A stretch of 64,000 bases of DNA from the NCBI GenBank assembly GCA_016208975.1, contig JACQXA010000004.1, positions 62,001 to 126,000 on the forward strand, in the 5' to 3' direction. The stretch comes from Nitrospinota bacterium. Its GTDB lineage: Bacteria; Nitrospinota_A; UBA7883; JACRLM01. Positions 1 through 7,792 of the stretch are shown here, one piece after another. A model generated the notes under the pieces. The model was not told where the DNA came from. It saw only the letters and a list, made by a program, of their open reading frames with translations, and did not search any database. Numbering within the stretch: the stretch's first letter is position 1; each line of letters starts with the position of its first letter. The position numbers were made by a program, and so were the translations under genes.

Positions 1-393
1 CTTGCCGCCGTTCACTGAAATGACCCTGACGATATACCGGACGCCTCTTGGGCGGGTTGAATCCAGTGATAGCACCTCTACAAGCGCGGTGAATTTGCCA
101 TCAGGCGACTGGGAGCGGATGTTTTCTTCAGGAATGGGGCGGTTATCGTTGGCCATGATGGCGTTAACGCCGCCTAGGAGCGCGATGAGGAAAAGGGCTT
201 TCAACTCCAGAGGCGCCCGCCACAGAAAGAAAAAGAGAATTGTGGCGGCAAGCGCCAACACAGGACCCTCTACCGCGCCGGACCGGCCAAAAAGGATTCC
301 GCCGGCGAAGAAAAGGGAGAAAATGAGAGCCGGAGGAAGGATTTCTCCGGCAGGTTGGTTTTTCGCCCCGTTATTTTCCTCCAAACACCCCAA
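1..393 (-). CDS. ComEC/Rec2-like protein, N-terminal fragment (cut by window edge)
   Basis: The minus strand stays open from just after the accA stop to the left edge, in the same frame as accA. The product starts polar, then has two hydrophobic stretches (from about PPALIFSLFFAGGILFG and from LALAATILFFFLW), a short third one, and then a soluble beta-rich part ending RYIVRVISVNGGK. This order matches the N-terminal region (DUF4131) of ComEC/Rec2 DNA-uptake channel proteins. There is no early ATG. TTG codons at 393 and 384 are the likeliest starts, and a GGAGG lies too close to serve the second. The gene lies directly downstream of accA and is probably cotranscribed. The family call rests on layout only, because the diagnostic channel and metallo-beta-lactamase domains lie outside the window. 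Confidence 0.5.
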   Translation of the reverse strand, partial: MGCLEENNGAKNQPAGEILPPALIFSLFFAGGILFGRSGAVEGPVLALAATILFFFLWRAPLELKALFLIALLGGVNAIMANDNRPIPEENIRSQSPDGKFTALVEVLSLDSTRPRGVRYIVRVISVNGGK

Positions 394-411
394 ATCCCCG
401 TTTAAAGAGGT

Positions 412-1374
412 TTAAATGGTGACGGCCAGATCCCCCATCCGGCGGAACCTTCCCCGGCGGTGCTCCACCAGTTCCCTTGGAGACATGCGGCCCAGTTCCA
501 TCAAGTGGCGGCGAAGGACCCGGCGCAATATATGGGCCGCCTTGTCGTGGTCCCTATGGGCCCCACCCAGCGGCTCTTTTACGATTTCGTCTATCAGCCC
601 TATATCCAGAAGATATTTGGGGGTTATACCTAAAGCCTCGGCGGCGTCTTCCACTTTTTCCGCGTTGCTCCAGAGAATCGCGGCGCACCCCTCGGGGCTT
701 ATTACCGAGTAAACCGAATTCTCCAGCATCAGAGTGCGGTTACCCACACCCAGCGCCAGCGCCCCGCCGGAGCCACCCTCACCGATAACCACGCAGATTA
801 TCGGGATTTTCAGGGAAGACATCTCGAAAAGGTTCCTGGCGATGGCTTCAGACTGGCCCCGCTCCTCCGCCCCCACGCCCGGATAAGCCCCGGGCGTGTC
901 CAGCAGGGTGATGACGGGCACACGGAATTTCTCCGCCATTTTCATAAGACGCAAAGCCTTCCGGTACCCTTCCGGCTGGCCCATGCCGAAATTGCGGTGG
1001 ATTTTTTCCCCGGTGGTACGCCCCTTCTGGTTGCCGATTACCATCACCGGCGACCCGTCGAACATTGTGAACCCGCCGACTATGGAATTGCAGTCCCCAA
1101 AAGCCCTGTCCCCATGTAACTCGATAAAACCCGTGGTCATGTTCCGGATATAGTCCAGGGTATAGGGCCGCAAAGGGTGCCTGGCCAGCCGGGTCCTTTG
1201 CCATGCGGTGAGCTTTGAGAATATGTCATGCCGAAGACGGTTGAGCTTCTTGTGTTTCTTCCTTATTTCCGGGGAGCGGTCCACCCCGTTAATAAGGCTC
1301 TCTTCCTTAATCCTCTCAATCTCGCCCTCAAGGGCAAGCATCGGGGACTCAAAATCAAGAATCTGAACGACCAT
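412..1374 (-). CDS. accA: Acetyl-CoA carboxylase carboxyltransferase subunit alpha
   Basis: AccA forms, with AccD, the carboxyltransferase that moves the carboxyl group from carboxybiotin to acetyl-CoA, the committed step of fatty acid synthesis in the cytoplasm. The 320-residue product has the expected length. It begins [15 protein letters not shown] like other AccA proteins and carries the crotonase-fold signatures [46 protein letters not shown] and [14 protein letters not shown]. The ATG at 1374 is chosen because family similarity starts there. The 49 codons that could be added upstream match nothing in AccA and would run through the putative promoter. accD is not nearby, and a ComEC-like gene follows. 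Confidence 0.97.
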   Translation of the reverse strand: MVVQILDFESPMLALEGEIERIKEESLINGVDRSPEIRKKHKKLNRLRHDIFSKLTAWQRTRLARHPLRPYTLDYIRNMTTGFIELHGDRAFGDCNSIVGGFTMFDGSPVMVIGNQKGRTTGEKIHRNFGMGQPEGYRKALRLMKMAEKFRVPVITLLDTPGAYPGVGAEERGQSEAIARNLFEMSSLKIPIICVVIGEGGSGGALALGVGNRTLMLENSVYSVISPEGCAAILWSNAEKVEDAAEALGITPKYLLDIGLIDEIVKEPLGGAHRDHDKAAHILRRVLRRHLMELGRMSPRELVEHRRGRFRRMGDLAVTI

Positions 1375-1421
1375 TGGGATTTTTCTGATGTAGTAATTAC
1401 AATGACCTAACCAACTAATAA

Positions 1422-1449
1422 AGTATAACAGATATGGTTTCTGGTTAAA
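1422..1449 (-). promoter_or_regulatory. Putative sigma-70 promoter of accA
   Basis: On the minus strand TTTAAC and TATACT are separated by 16 bases, about 50 bases upstream of the chosen accA start. The -10 element is good and the -35 element is weak. The position agrees with the shorter accA start. Confidence 0.35.
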
Positions 1450-1629
1450 CCTATTTTCAAAACGCTCAAAGTTGGGTAGCTGTAACAATCGGGCACAAGG
1501 TTCCCCCGGCCCAAGGGCCAAGTCCTCCCGGAAATACCACTTTTAGAATTAACGCCTTTTGAGCTTGAACTTCGCGGGCGCGGCGAATATCATATTTTCT
1601 CATTTCATGTCCAACAGCTGGTTTAAATC

Positions 1630-2985
1630 ATGAATCTGGGAAAGATAAGCTCATATTTCGGGGAAGGCACCACACTCCGGGGTTCTTTGAAGTTTAAAGG
1701 CGTACTCCGTTTCGATGGTGATTTTGAAGGGGACGTGATCACCGAAGACACCTTCATCGTCGGTGAAACCGGGAAAGTGAAAGCCGGGCTGAAGGTGGGC
1801 AATCTTTATAACTTCGGCCGTATAGTTGGCGATGTGGACGCCGGGAAAGGCGTTTCCCTGCATTCCAACAGCAGTCTGGAAGGGAATGTGAAAACCCCAT
1901 CCCTGGTCACCGAGGAATGGGCTTTTTTCCAGGGTTCCTGCGCAATGCCGTTCCGTGAGCGGCCCGCGCCCCAGGAAAAACAGAGCGGCGGCGCCAAGAC
2001 CGTTACAGCTTCGGAGTTTACCTCGCCGCTGGAGACGGGATCGGCGCCAGAGGGGGAAATTTCCGCGCTGTCTTTCTTCCTGCCGGACAAAAAATGGTTG
2101 ATGGGCGGGGGTGTTATTTTTGTGATACTGGCCCTTTGGGTTATATTCAGCGGCGATGGCGGATCCAAAGAAGGCGATGTGGCTTCCCAGGCTGAAACGG
2201 AGCAATCAACCCAACCCCAACAGGCCGGAGTTGAACAGCAAGCCTCTGGCGCCATGAGCGCTGTATCCGAGCAGGACATAGCCAGGCTTAAAAAAGAAAT
2301 AGAGCGGGGCGCTAAAACCGCCGAGCCTTACCTTACCCTGTCCCGCATCTACTTGGACAAGAAGGGATATAAAGATTCCATCCAAACCCTTGAGCAGGGA
2401 GTGGCCTCTCTGCCGAACAACGAAGAAATAAGGCTGTTGCTAGCCCAAATCCTGCACAGGACGGGCCGGGAGAAAGATGCCCTGAAGCATTTTGTGACCG
2501 TAGCCCAGATAAACCCGAACTCGCCCGAAGCCCTGAACAACGTGGCGTTCCAGAAGGTGGATGGGGCGTCGCTGAACCAGGCTGGTGAGCTTTTCAGGAA
2601 GGCTTTAGATAAAGACCCGGCCAATTTCCGGGCCAGGCTTGGCATGGCCATCGTTTACAGCAAGCAGGAGGAGAACGAAAAGGCTGTCAACGAATGCCAG
2701 AACATATTAAAAGAGGCCGATGATTACGCCCCTGCGCAAAACCGGCTGGCCTGGATTTTCGCCAAACAGGGGATAAACCTGCCCGAGGCGTTGAAACTTT
2801 CGGAAAAATCGTTGTCCATTTTCGACAATATCCCGGAATACCTGGATACCCTGTCGGAGGTTCATTACCGGAACGGCAACTATGAAGAGGCCGTTAACAC
2901 CATCAAGAAGGCCATTGCGCTGGTGCCTAACGACCCTTATTACAAACGCCAGCTTTTCAAATTCCAGCGGTCTTTGAAAGGCTAG
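1630..2985 (+). CDS. Bactofilin - transmembrane - TPR fusion protein
   Basis: Residues about 1-105 are a bactofilin (DUF583) domain. It opens SSYFGEGTTLRGSLKFKG and has the repeating hydrophobic/glycine beta-helix pattern typical of these polymerising cytoskeletal proteins. A proline/serine-rich linker leads to one membrane helix at about 156-174 (WLMGGGVIFVILALWVIF). A glutamine-rich spacer then leads to a run of TPR-type helical repeats from about 215 to the C-terminus. Stand-alone bactofilins are usually 100-200 residues, so this 451-residue form is a fusion. The N-terminal bactofilin would be cytoplasmic and the TPR part probably periplasmic, which suggests a scaffold linking an inner-membrane polymer to an envelope complex. 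That role is inferred. A hairpin about 100 bases after the stop could end the transcript. Confidence 0.85.
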   Translation: MNLGKISSYFGEGTTLRGSLKFKGVLRFDGDFEGDVITEDTFIVGETGKVKAGLKVGNLYNFGRIVGDVDAGKGVSLHSNSSLEGNVKTPSLVTEEWAFFQGSCAMPFRERPAPQEKQSGGAKTVTASEFTSPLETGSAPEGEISALSFFLPDKKWLMGGGVIFVILALWVIFSGDGGSKEGDVASQAETEQSTQPQQAGVEQQASGAMSAVSEQDIARLKKEIERGAKTAEPYLTLSRIYLDKKGYKDSIQTLEQGVASLPNNEEIRLLLAQILHRTGREKDALKHFVTVAQINPNSPEALNNVAFQKVDGASLNQAGELFRKALDKDPANFRARLGMAIVYSKQEENEKAVNECQNILKEADDYAPAQNRLAWIFAKQGINLPEALKLSEKSLSIFDNIPEYLDTLSEVHYRNGNYEEAVNTIKKAIALVPNDPYYKRQLFKFQRSLKG

Positions 2986-3090
2986 CCGCCCAATAAGCGG
3001 GAATTGCGGGTTAACAGGGGTTAACCCTCCAGGGCTGGCGCCATTGCGCCAGAACCTATTTTTTCGTTCCTGAACCGCTGTCCACAATAA

Positions 3091-3130
3091 AAACTCCCGC
3101 CGGTAGTGGAAACAAGGCTGGCGGGAGTTT
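3091..3130. terminator. Hairpin terminator downstream of the bactofilin fusion gene
   Basis: Eleven-base arms AAACTCCCGCC (3091-3101) and GGCGGGAGTTT (3120-3130) pair perfectly around an 18-base loop. An A/T-rich stretch follows on the plus strand and a T-run follows on the minus strand, so it could act in either direction. The plus-strand gene ending at 2985 is the natural client. Confidence 0.6.
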
Positions 3131-3223
3131 ATAATTAATAAAAATGGGTTAAGTAACATAACCTTGTCCTATGCGACAGGGTGGATGGTTATTTGAGGCG
3201 ATTAAGCTATACCGTGGTGTGAT

Positions 3224-4498
3224 GTGCGGGTATTAAATAACATCCTACGGGTATTGAGGGAGAACGGGCAGTTATGGGTGATTCTGCTCATACCTGCCTT
3301 GGTGATTAGCGCGGCGGCCGCAGGCCATATTTATTATGAGCGGCATCGCCCCAAGAACGAAGTCATCGTCATTGATGAAGGCGCGGATGAAGGACTGTCC
3401 GCCCGCAACGGGCTGGTAGAACAACTGCGCAAGGCCCCTTTCAACGAGTTGCTCACCGTTTATAACGCCGAAATGTCCATCTTGCGGGACACTTACACCT
3501 ATTTCAACCTTCTACCCACGCTCAACGATGTCCGCCGGGAGATGGATGAGCTTTACGGCTCCGAGGACGAGAATGCCCTGCGGGAGTTTGTTATAGGCGG
3601 CTACTTTTTCTCCAGGGAGGAGTATCGCCAGGCGGCCCGTCATTACAAGCAGGCCGCAAAGACACTGGAAACCCCCTCCACTTACCTCATGCTTGGATTG
3701 GCGTTGCGCACCGTGGGGGAGGAGGTGGATTCATACTACTCCTATGTCCGCCTTATGGAACTGGGGGCCAAACTTAAAAGCAAATCAGTGATGACACGGG
3801 CTGAACAGCTTTTAGACCGGTCGGTGGGCAAGACCCAGGCCATGCTGATAGTCAGCATGATAATAGGAGCCATCATTTCAACGGGGATTGTGATAGTGAT
3901 GTACATAACCTACCGGCGCATCACAAACAAGGAGAAGCGCGGCGGAATGGTTATCCCCTATTCCCAGCGCCATTTCTTCACCATAAAGATCCGCGAGGCC
4001 GATGAGACGGCGCTGGATTTTATAGAGGAAGAAATAGAAAGTGTCCGCCTCAAGGTTGTGGACAGCTTGAACGGCCTTCCCCAGGCTGAAAAGCGATGCT
4101 CATTGCTGGCTCCGGTGCGCCGCCTTTCGGATGTGCGCCGTGAACTGGCTGTGGCCCGCGCCAACGGACTCAATGGGATAAACCAGACTTTGCTGGAAAG
4201 GGAATTCTTATTGGGCGGGTTCAATTTCGCGCTGGAAGACCATTCCGCGGCCCTCCGGCATTACAACACCGCCATTGGGCTATTAAACCTCCCTTCGTTC
4301 CACATAATGCTCGCCTTAGCCCTGATGGCCTGCAGGCGGTACGATGCGGCCTCCAGGGCGCTGGGAAGGGCTTCGGCGGCGGCGGCAAACCTGAATCTGC
4401 TGGAGGACGTGGAGCCGGATACAAAAGCCGTAATGGAATTGATCCCGGTAAATGGGGGACGGAATGTTTTTTGGAAGATGGATACCGGTACTGAGTGA
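3224..4498 (+). CDS. Two-TM protein of unknown function with internally duplicated TPR-like domain
   Basis: No known family was recognised in this 424-residue protein. It has membrane helices at about 17-36 and 206-229, with a helical domain after each. The two domains are copies. LNDVRREMDEL near 100 aligns with LSDVRRELAVA near 301, then GGYFFSREEYRQAARHY with GGFNFALEDHSAALRHY, then STYLMLGLALR with SFHIMLALALM. Each copy resembles a TPR pair. If the N-terminus is inside, the first copy is periplasmic and the second cytoplasmic. The start is GTG at 3224, since the ATG two bases earlier is out of frame and stops at once. It follows the bactofilin-TPR gene on the same strand and ends three bases from the convergent next gene. 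Confidence 0.75.
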   Translation: MRVLNNILRVLRENGQLWVILLIPALVISAAAAGHIYYERHRPKNEVIVIDEGADEGLSARNGLVEQLRKAPFNELLTVYNAEMSILRDTYTYFNLLPTLNDVRREMDELYGSEDENALREFVIGGYFFSREEYRQAARHYKQAAKTLETPSTYLMLGLALRTVGEEVDSYYSYVRLMELGAKLKSKSVMTRAEQLLDRSVGKTQAMLIVSMIIGAIISTGIVIVMYITYRRITNKEKRGGMVIPYSQRHFFTIKIREADETALDFIEEEIESVRLKVVDSLNGLPQAEKRCSLLAPVRRLSDVRRELAVARANGLNGINQTLLEREFLLGGFNFALEDHSAALRHYNTAIGLLNLPSFHIMLALALMACRRYDAASRALGRASAAAANLNLLEDVEPDTKAVMELIPVNGGRNVFWKMDTGTE

Positions 4499-4501
4499 CG
4501 G

Positions 4502-5218
4502 CTAACCGAGAAGGTCTTTAAGAAGAAGGGCGTATTCCTCATCCACCAAATCCCGCTTCATGCCCGAAAAATCCGAACCGGTGGTTATTTTGGTTAAAAT
4601 CCACCTCTTGCGATCCTCGGAGGATTTCTTATCCACCACGGCCCGGAACTGGCGAATCATTTTATCCACCAGCTGGCGCATCTCCTGATCCCCCAGGAAC
4701 GCCTTTAGGTCCACCAGGCGGTCTGTCTTGCGCCGGTGCTTGTCGGCCCGGGCGTTGGCCACTTTCTCATATTCCTCCAGCGTCTCGTCCCCATGGGAAA
4801 ACTTTATGGCGTCTATTAGCCCCGAGCTTATTTCCCTGGGAATGAAACCTGGCACCGGCTGTTTTAGGATGGTTTCGCAAGTTTCTGCGTCCACCGGGAA
4901 ATGACCCTCTACTCTGGAGATGATGGCCCGGCCAAGGAAGTCGGTGATCATTTTCTCCATTTCCTTGCGCTCGTTGAAATAGCGCACGGCGGCCTGGCAT
5001 TGCACGTTCACTTCGTCGGCCTGGGTGGCAAGCTGGGGTTTTACCACCGCCAGCGCGTCCATTATGGCCTGCTTGGCCACCCCTTTTTGCATGAGCGCCG
5101 AGGAAAAGGCCAGAAGAGCCTTGTTGATATTGCGGGAACAGAAAGGAACGGTGATATTTTTTATAATATCGCCAATAATTTCCTCTTCAAGCTTGCCGCT
5201 TTGGCTATCAACAGACAT
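4502..5218 (-). CDS. Hypothetical soluble helical protein, 238 aa
   Basis: The family was not recognised. The product is charged, almost entirely alpha-helical in appearance, and has no signal peptide or membrane segment. The C-terminal half is rich in K/R/E/D, with a possible coiled stretch around residues 145-215. It converges with the two-TM gene at 4498 and has its own AT-rich upstream region with a promoter-like sequence. No clear Shine-Dalgarno precedes the ATG at 5218, so the start is moderately certain. Confidence 0.7.
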   Translation of the reverse strand: MSVDSQSGKLEEEIIGDIIKNITVPFCSRNINKALLAFSSALMQKGVAKQAIMDALAVVKPQLATQADEVNVQCQAAVRYFNERKEMEKMITDFLGRAIISRVEGHFPVDAETCETILKQPVPGFIPREISSGLIDAIKFSHGDETLEEYEKVANARADKHRRKTDRLVDLKAFLGDQEMRQLVDKMIRQFRAVVDKKSSEDRKRWILTKITTGSDFSGMKRDLVDEEYALLLKDLLG

Positions 5219-5251
5219 GGTTATTGTAGATGACTTGGAAATTTAGACTAA

Positions 5252-5281
5252 AATATATCACAAAAATGGCCATATTGTAAA
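5252..5281 (-). promoter_or_regulatory. Putative sigma-70 promoter for the 238-aa protein gene
   Basis: On the minus strand TTTACA and TATATT are 18 bases apart, about 35 bases upstream of the ATG at 5218, inside the most AT-rich part of the local intergenic region. Confidence 0.45.
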
Positions 5282-5358
5282 AAATCATTACTTAGGCGAG
5301 ATTCCCCCGTTGGGGGTTCATTAGCGGTCAGGTCTTTACTGTGGTTATTCCATAGCGG

Positions 5359-5385
5359 AAAAAAACCGGGGTCAGCGACCCCGGT
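5359..5385 (-). terminator. Intrinsic terminator of the flavoprotein/CBS unit
   Basis: On the minus strand the arms ACCGGGGTC and GACCCCGGT (plus-strand 5365-5373 and 5377-5385) form a 9-bp stem with a 3-base loop, followed by seven T. It lies about 40 bases after the stop of the CBS gene. Confidence 0.85.
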
Positions 5386-5426
5386 GAAACAAATTAAAGC
5401 CAGGGATTTTCAGGAGGGCCTAAACC

Positions 5427-5816
5427 CTACCACCCTTCCCCATCGGTGAATTCCGGGTGGATAAGGTCTCGCACGGAAATAACCCCTTTTATCTCGCCGT
5501 CCTCTTCCACCGCAAGGTGCCGGATGTGGTGTTTGTCCATCACTTCGGCGGCTTCGAAAAGCTTCCGGGTGGACTCTATGGTCTTCAACGGGGCGCTCAT
5601 CACCTCGGAGCATTTCAGGGCGGCCGCGTCCAGCCCTTTGGCCATGATCTTGCGGACAAGGTCGGTCTCGGTGATAATTCCTGCCACTTTACCACCGTCT
5701 TCCACCAGCAGACTGCCGATTCGTTTTTCGGCCATCAGCTGGGCCACCGAGAGCGCCGATGCGCCGGTATTCACTTTTATCAGGTCAATGGCCATCCTGT
5801 CGCCAACAGTAAGCAT
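5427..5816 (-). CDS. Two-CBS-domain protein
   Basis: The 129-residue product is a tandem CBS pair (Bateman module) and little else. The first repeat spans about 1-60 (LSVAQLMAEKRIGSLLVEDGG, then GIITETDLVRKI). The second spans about 68-125 (EVMSAPLKTIES, RHLAVEEDGEIKGVISVRDLI). Such modules usually bind adenine nucleotides and control a partner. A strong AGGAGGGG Shine-Dalgarno precedes the ATG at 5816. It follows the Fe-S flavoprotein gene by about 35 bases and precedes a terminator, so the two form one unit. A role as energy-charge sensor for the flavoprotein is inference. Confidence 0.88.
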   Translation of the reverse strand: MLTVGDRMAIDLIKVNTGASALSVAQLMAEKRIGSLLVEDGGKVAGIITETDLVRKIMAKGLDAAALKCSEVMSAPLKTIESTRKLFEAAEVMDKHHIRHLAVEEDGEIKGVISVRDLIHPEFTDGEGW

Positions 5817-5853
5817 ATACCCCTCCTTAAAGTAAATCCGGCCCGTTTAAACG

Positions 5854-7599
5854 TCAGACCTTCAGTTTTTCGACGCTACCTTTATAACAGGAGAACGTGA
5901 TGGAGTCAGTGGGGCAAACGTCCCGGCAGAATCCGCACCGGATACACCTGTCACGCTCTATAACGATGCCGGTGACCCCCTGCTCTTTCAAACCGATCCC
6001 TTCGTTGAGCCAGCGCTGGTGCTGTAACTCCGTAAGCGGCGTGATGGAGAGGCAAGCCTGCGGGCAAACATCCACGCAGTTGGCGCACATGATGCAAAGC
6101 TCAGGCTTGTAAGTCCACAGGTAGTTGCATTTGAAACAACGGCTGGCCTCGGCTATGGCCTGTTCCTTCGTAAAGCCGGTCTCCACCTCCAGGAAGGTGC
6201 TGACCCGCTTGTTGATGGCGATGGCTCCGCTGGTCTGCCTTGCGATGTCGTCGTAATGGTATGCCTTGCTTCCCGGCTCGTCCATATCCACAAGATCGTA
6301 CTCCTCGCGGTTTTTCCGGGCGTAATCCCCCTTCTCCCCCCGCAGGAACGTGTCTATGGACACGGCGGCGTGATGCCCCTCGGCGATGACTTTAATGGCG
6401 TGCTGGGTGCCTGTGATAAAATCGCCCACGGCGAAAACGCCGGGGAGGTTGGTCATCCAGCTCTTCTCGTCCACAACGATGGAGCCCCAGTTAGTAAGCC
6501 GCACCCCTTTTAGACCATTGAGACAATCGCTCTCCGGCGCCTGGGAAACGGCGGGGGCCACAATATCACAATCCATGACATACTCTGAACCCTCAACGGG
6601 CACAGGTTTCCTTCTGCCGCTCCTGTCCGGTTCGCCCAGCTGGTTGCGGATAAGTTTAATGCCCGAAACGTTCTTCCCGTCGCTGGAGACAACTTCCACC
6701 GGGGCCACCAGGTAATGGAAAGTAACCCCTTCCTCCTCGGCCTCGATAATCTCCTGCTCCACCACCGGGATTTCGTCCCTGGTGCGGCGGTAAACTATAT
6801 GGACTTCCTTTGCGCCCATGCGGATGGAGGAGCGGGACACGTCCATGGCGGTAAAACCGCCGCCCACCACCACAACCTTCTTGCCCGTAAGCGACATGGA
6901 CTCGCCATTGTTTATCTTGTACATGAAAGTTGCGCCGTGGAATACGCCTTTCAAATCCTCGCCGGGCACGTTCAGCATGGCCGCTTTCCAGGCGCCAGCG
7001 GCGATGAGCACCGCGTTATATTCAGCCCGCAGGTCCTCCAGCATAACGTCTTTGCCGATCCGCACGCCGTAGCGTATATCCACGCCGGAGCGCCTTACGA
7101 ATTCTATTTCTTTGTCTATAACTTCCCGGGGCAAACGGTAGGCGGGAATCCCATAGCGCAACATGCCGCCGCCATGTTTTTCCGCTTCGAATACTGTTAC
7201 CCGGTAACCCAACTTCGCCAGGTCGTAGGCGGCTGTAAGCCCGGCGGGGCCAGCGCCTATCACCGCGATTTTTTCGCTTAACGTGGGATAGCTCGCGGCT
7301 GGCGGGTTAACCTCCCGTTCGGAATAATCGGTGGCGGCCCGTTTGAGGGTGCGGATAGCCACAGAATCGTCCACCCTCTGCCGGTTACACCCGGTTTCGC
7401 ATGGATGCTGACACACCCTGGCGCAAACCGATGGGAACGGGTTGGTCTCCCGGATAAGCATGTGCGCCTCGGACCAGCGCCCCTGGGAGATAAGCCTTAC
7501 GTATTCCTGTATATCCGTATGAACGGGACAATTCGTCTGACAGGGAATGTCCGCGTAGGTTTTCGGGTCGTAAAGAAAATCGTAATACCTTCTGGTCAT
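5854..7599 (-). CDS. GltD-like FAD/NAD(P) oxidoreductase with C-terminal ferredoxin domain
   Basis: The 581-residue protein has the layout of the glutamate synthase small-subunit/NfnB family. An N-terminal cysteine domain (CQTNCPVH near 20-27, CARVCQHPCETGCNRQ) should hold Fe-S clusters. An FAD-binding GAGPAGL follows, then an NAD(P)-binding fold with VVVGGGFTAMD, then the FAD closure motif GVFAVGDFITG. A C-terminal two-cluster ferredoxin domain carries CIMCANCVDVCPQAC and CIRCGFCRDVCPTD. No large GltB subunit is adjacent, so it is probably not an ordinary glutamate synthase. Its place beside the bc complex suggests electron transfer between NAD(P)H, ferredoxin and the quinone pool. The ATG at 7599 is chosen for its GGAGG five bases upstream. 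A terminator separates it from the cytochrome operon. Confidence 0.88.
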   Translation of the reverse strand: MTRRYYDFLYDPKTYADIPCQTNCPVHTDIQEYVRLISQGRWSEAHMLIRETNPFPSVCARVCQHPCETGCNRQRVDDSVAIRTLKRAATDYSEREVNPPAASYPTLSEKIAVIGAGPAGLTAAYDLAKLGYRVTVFEAEKHGGGMLRYGIPAYRLPREVIDKEIEFVRRSGVDIRYGVRIGKDVMLEDLRAEYNAVLIAAGAWKAAMLNVPGEDLKGVFHGATFMYKINNGESMSLTGKKVVVVGGGFTAMDVSRSSIRMGAKEVHIVYRRTRDEIPVVEQEIIEAEEEGVTFHYLVAPVEVVSSDGKNVSGIKLIRNQLGEPDRSGRRKPVPVEGSEYVMDCDIVAPAVSQAPESDCLNGLKGVRLTNWGSIVVDEKSWMTNLPGVFAVGDFITGTQHAIKVIAEGHHAAVSIDTFLRGEKGDYARKNREEYDLVDMDEPGSKAYHYDDIARQTSGAIAINKRVSTFLEVETGFTKEQAIAEASRCFKCNYLWTYKPELCIMCANCVDVCPQACLSITPLTELQHQRWLNEGIGLKEQGVTGIVIERDRCIRCGFCRDVCPTDSITFSCYKGSVEKLKV

Positions 7600-7646
7600 G
7601 GAGACCTCCACAAATAAAAAAAGCTCGGCTGGAGAGGGAACGCATC

Positions 7647-7667
7647 GGTTTATACTAAGTATAAACC
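7647..7667. promoter_or_regulatory. Perfect palindrome (operator candidate) upstream of the flavoprotein gene
   Basis: Ten-base arms GGTTTATACT and AGTATAAACC flank one central base. The site lies 48-68 bases upstream of the flavoprotein ATG and contains promoter-like TATACT. It has no T-run and is AT-rich, which fits a dimeric repressor site better than a terminator. Confidence 0.5.
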
Positions 7668-7740
7668 AAACAAATCCACTTAGCCAGCGGGCGTTCCGGT
7701 TCTGAACGGAACCTTCCGGTCCAGGATTCCAGCGCCCTTT

Positions 7741-7779
7741 AAAAATCCCCCGCGGAAGAAGTTTCCAGCTTCCGCGGGG
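7741..7779 (-). terminator. Intrinsic terminator of the bc complex operon
   Basis: On the minus strand CCCCGCGGAAG and CTTCCGCGGGG form an 11-bp stem around a 10-base loop, followed by GGATTTTTAAA. It begins 14 bases after the cytochrome c stop codon. Confidence 0.85.
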
Positions 7780-7792
7780 AACCGCCTCAAAT

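Noticed and set aside
2-415. 137-aa plus-strand reading frame at the left edge
   Set aside because: It is antisense to the ComEC-like frame, is arginine/serine/proline-rich without fold features, and has no ribosome site.
1375-1521. 49-codon N-terminal extension of AccA
   Set aside because: It matches nothing in AccA and covers the probable promoter.
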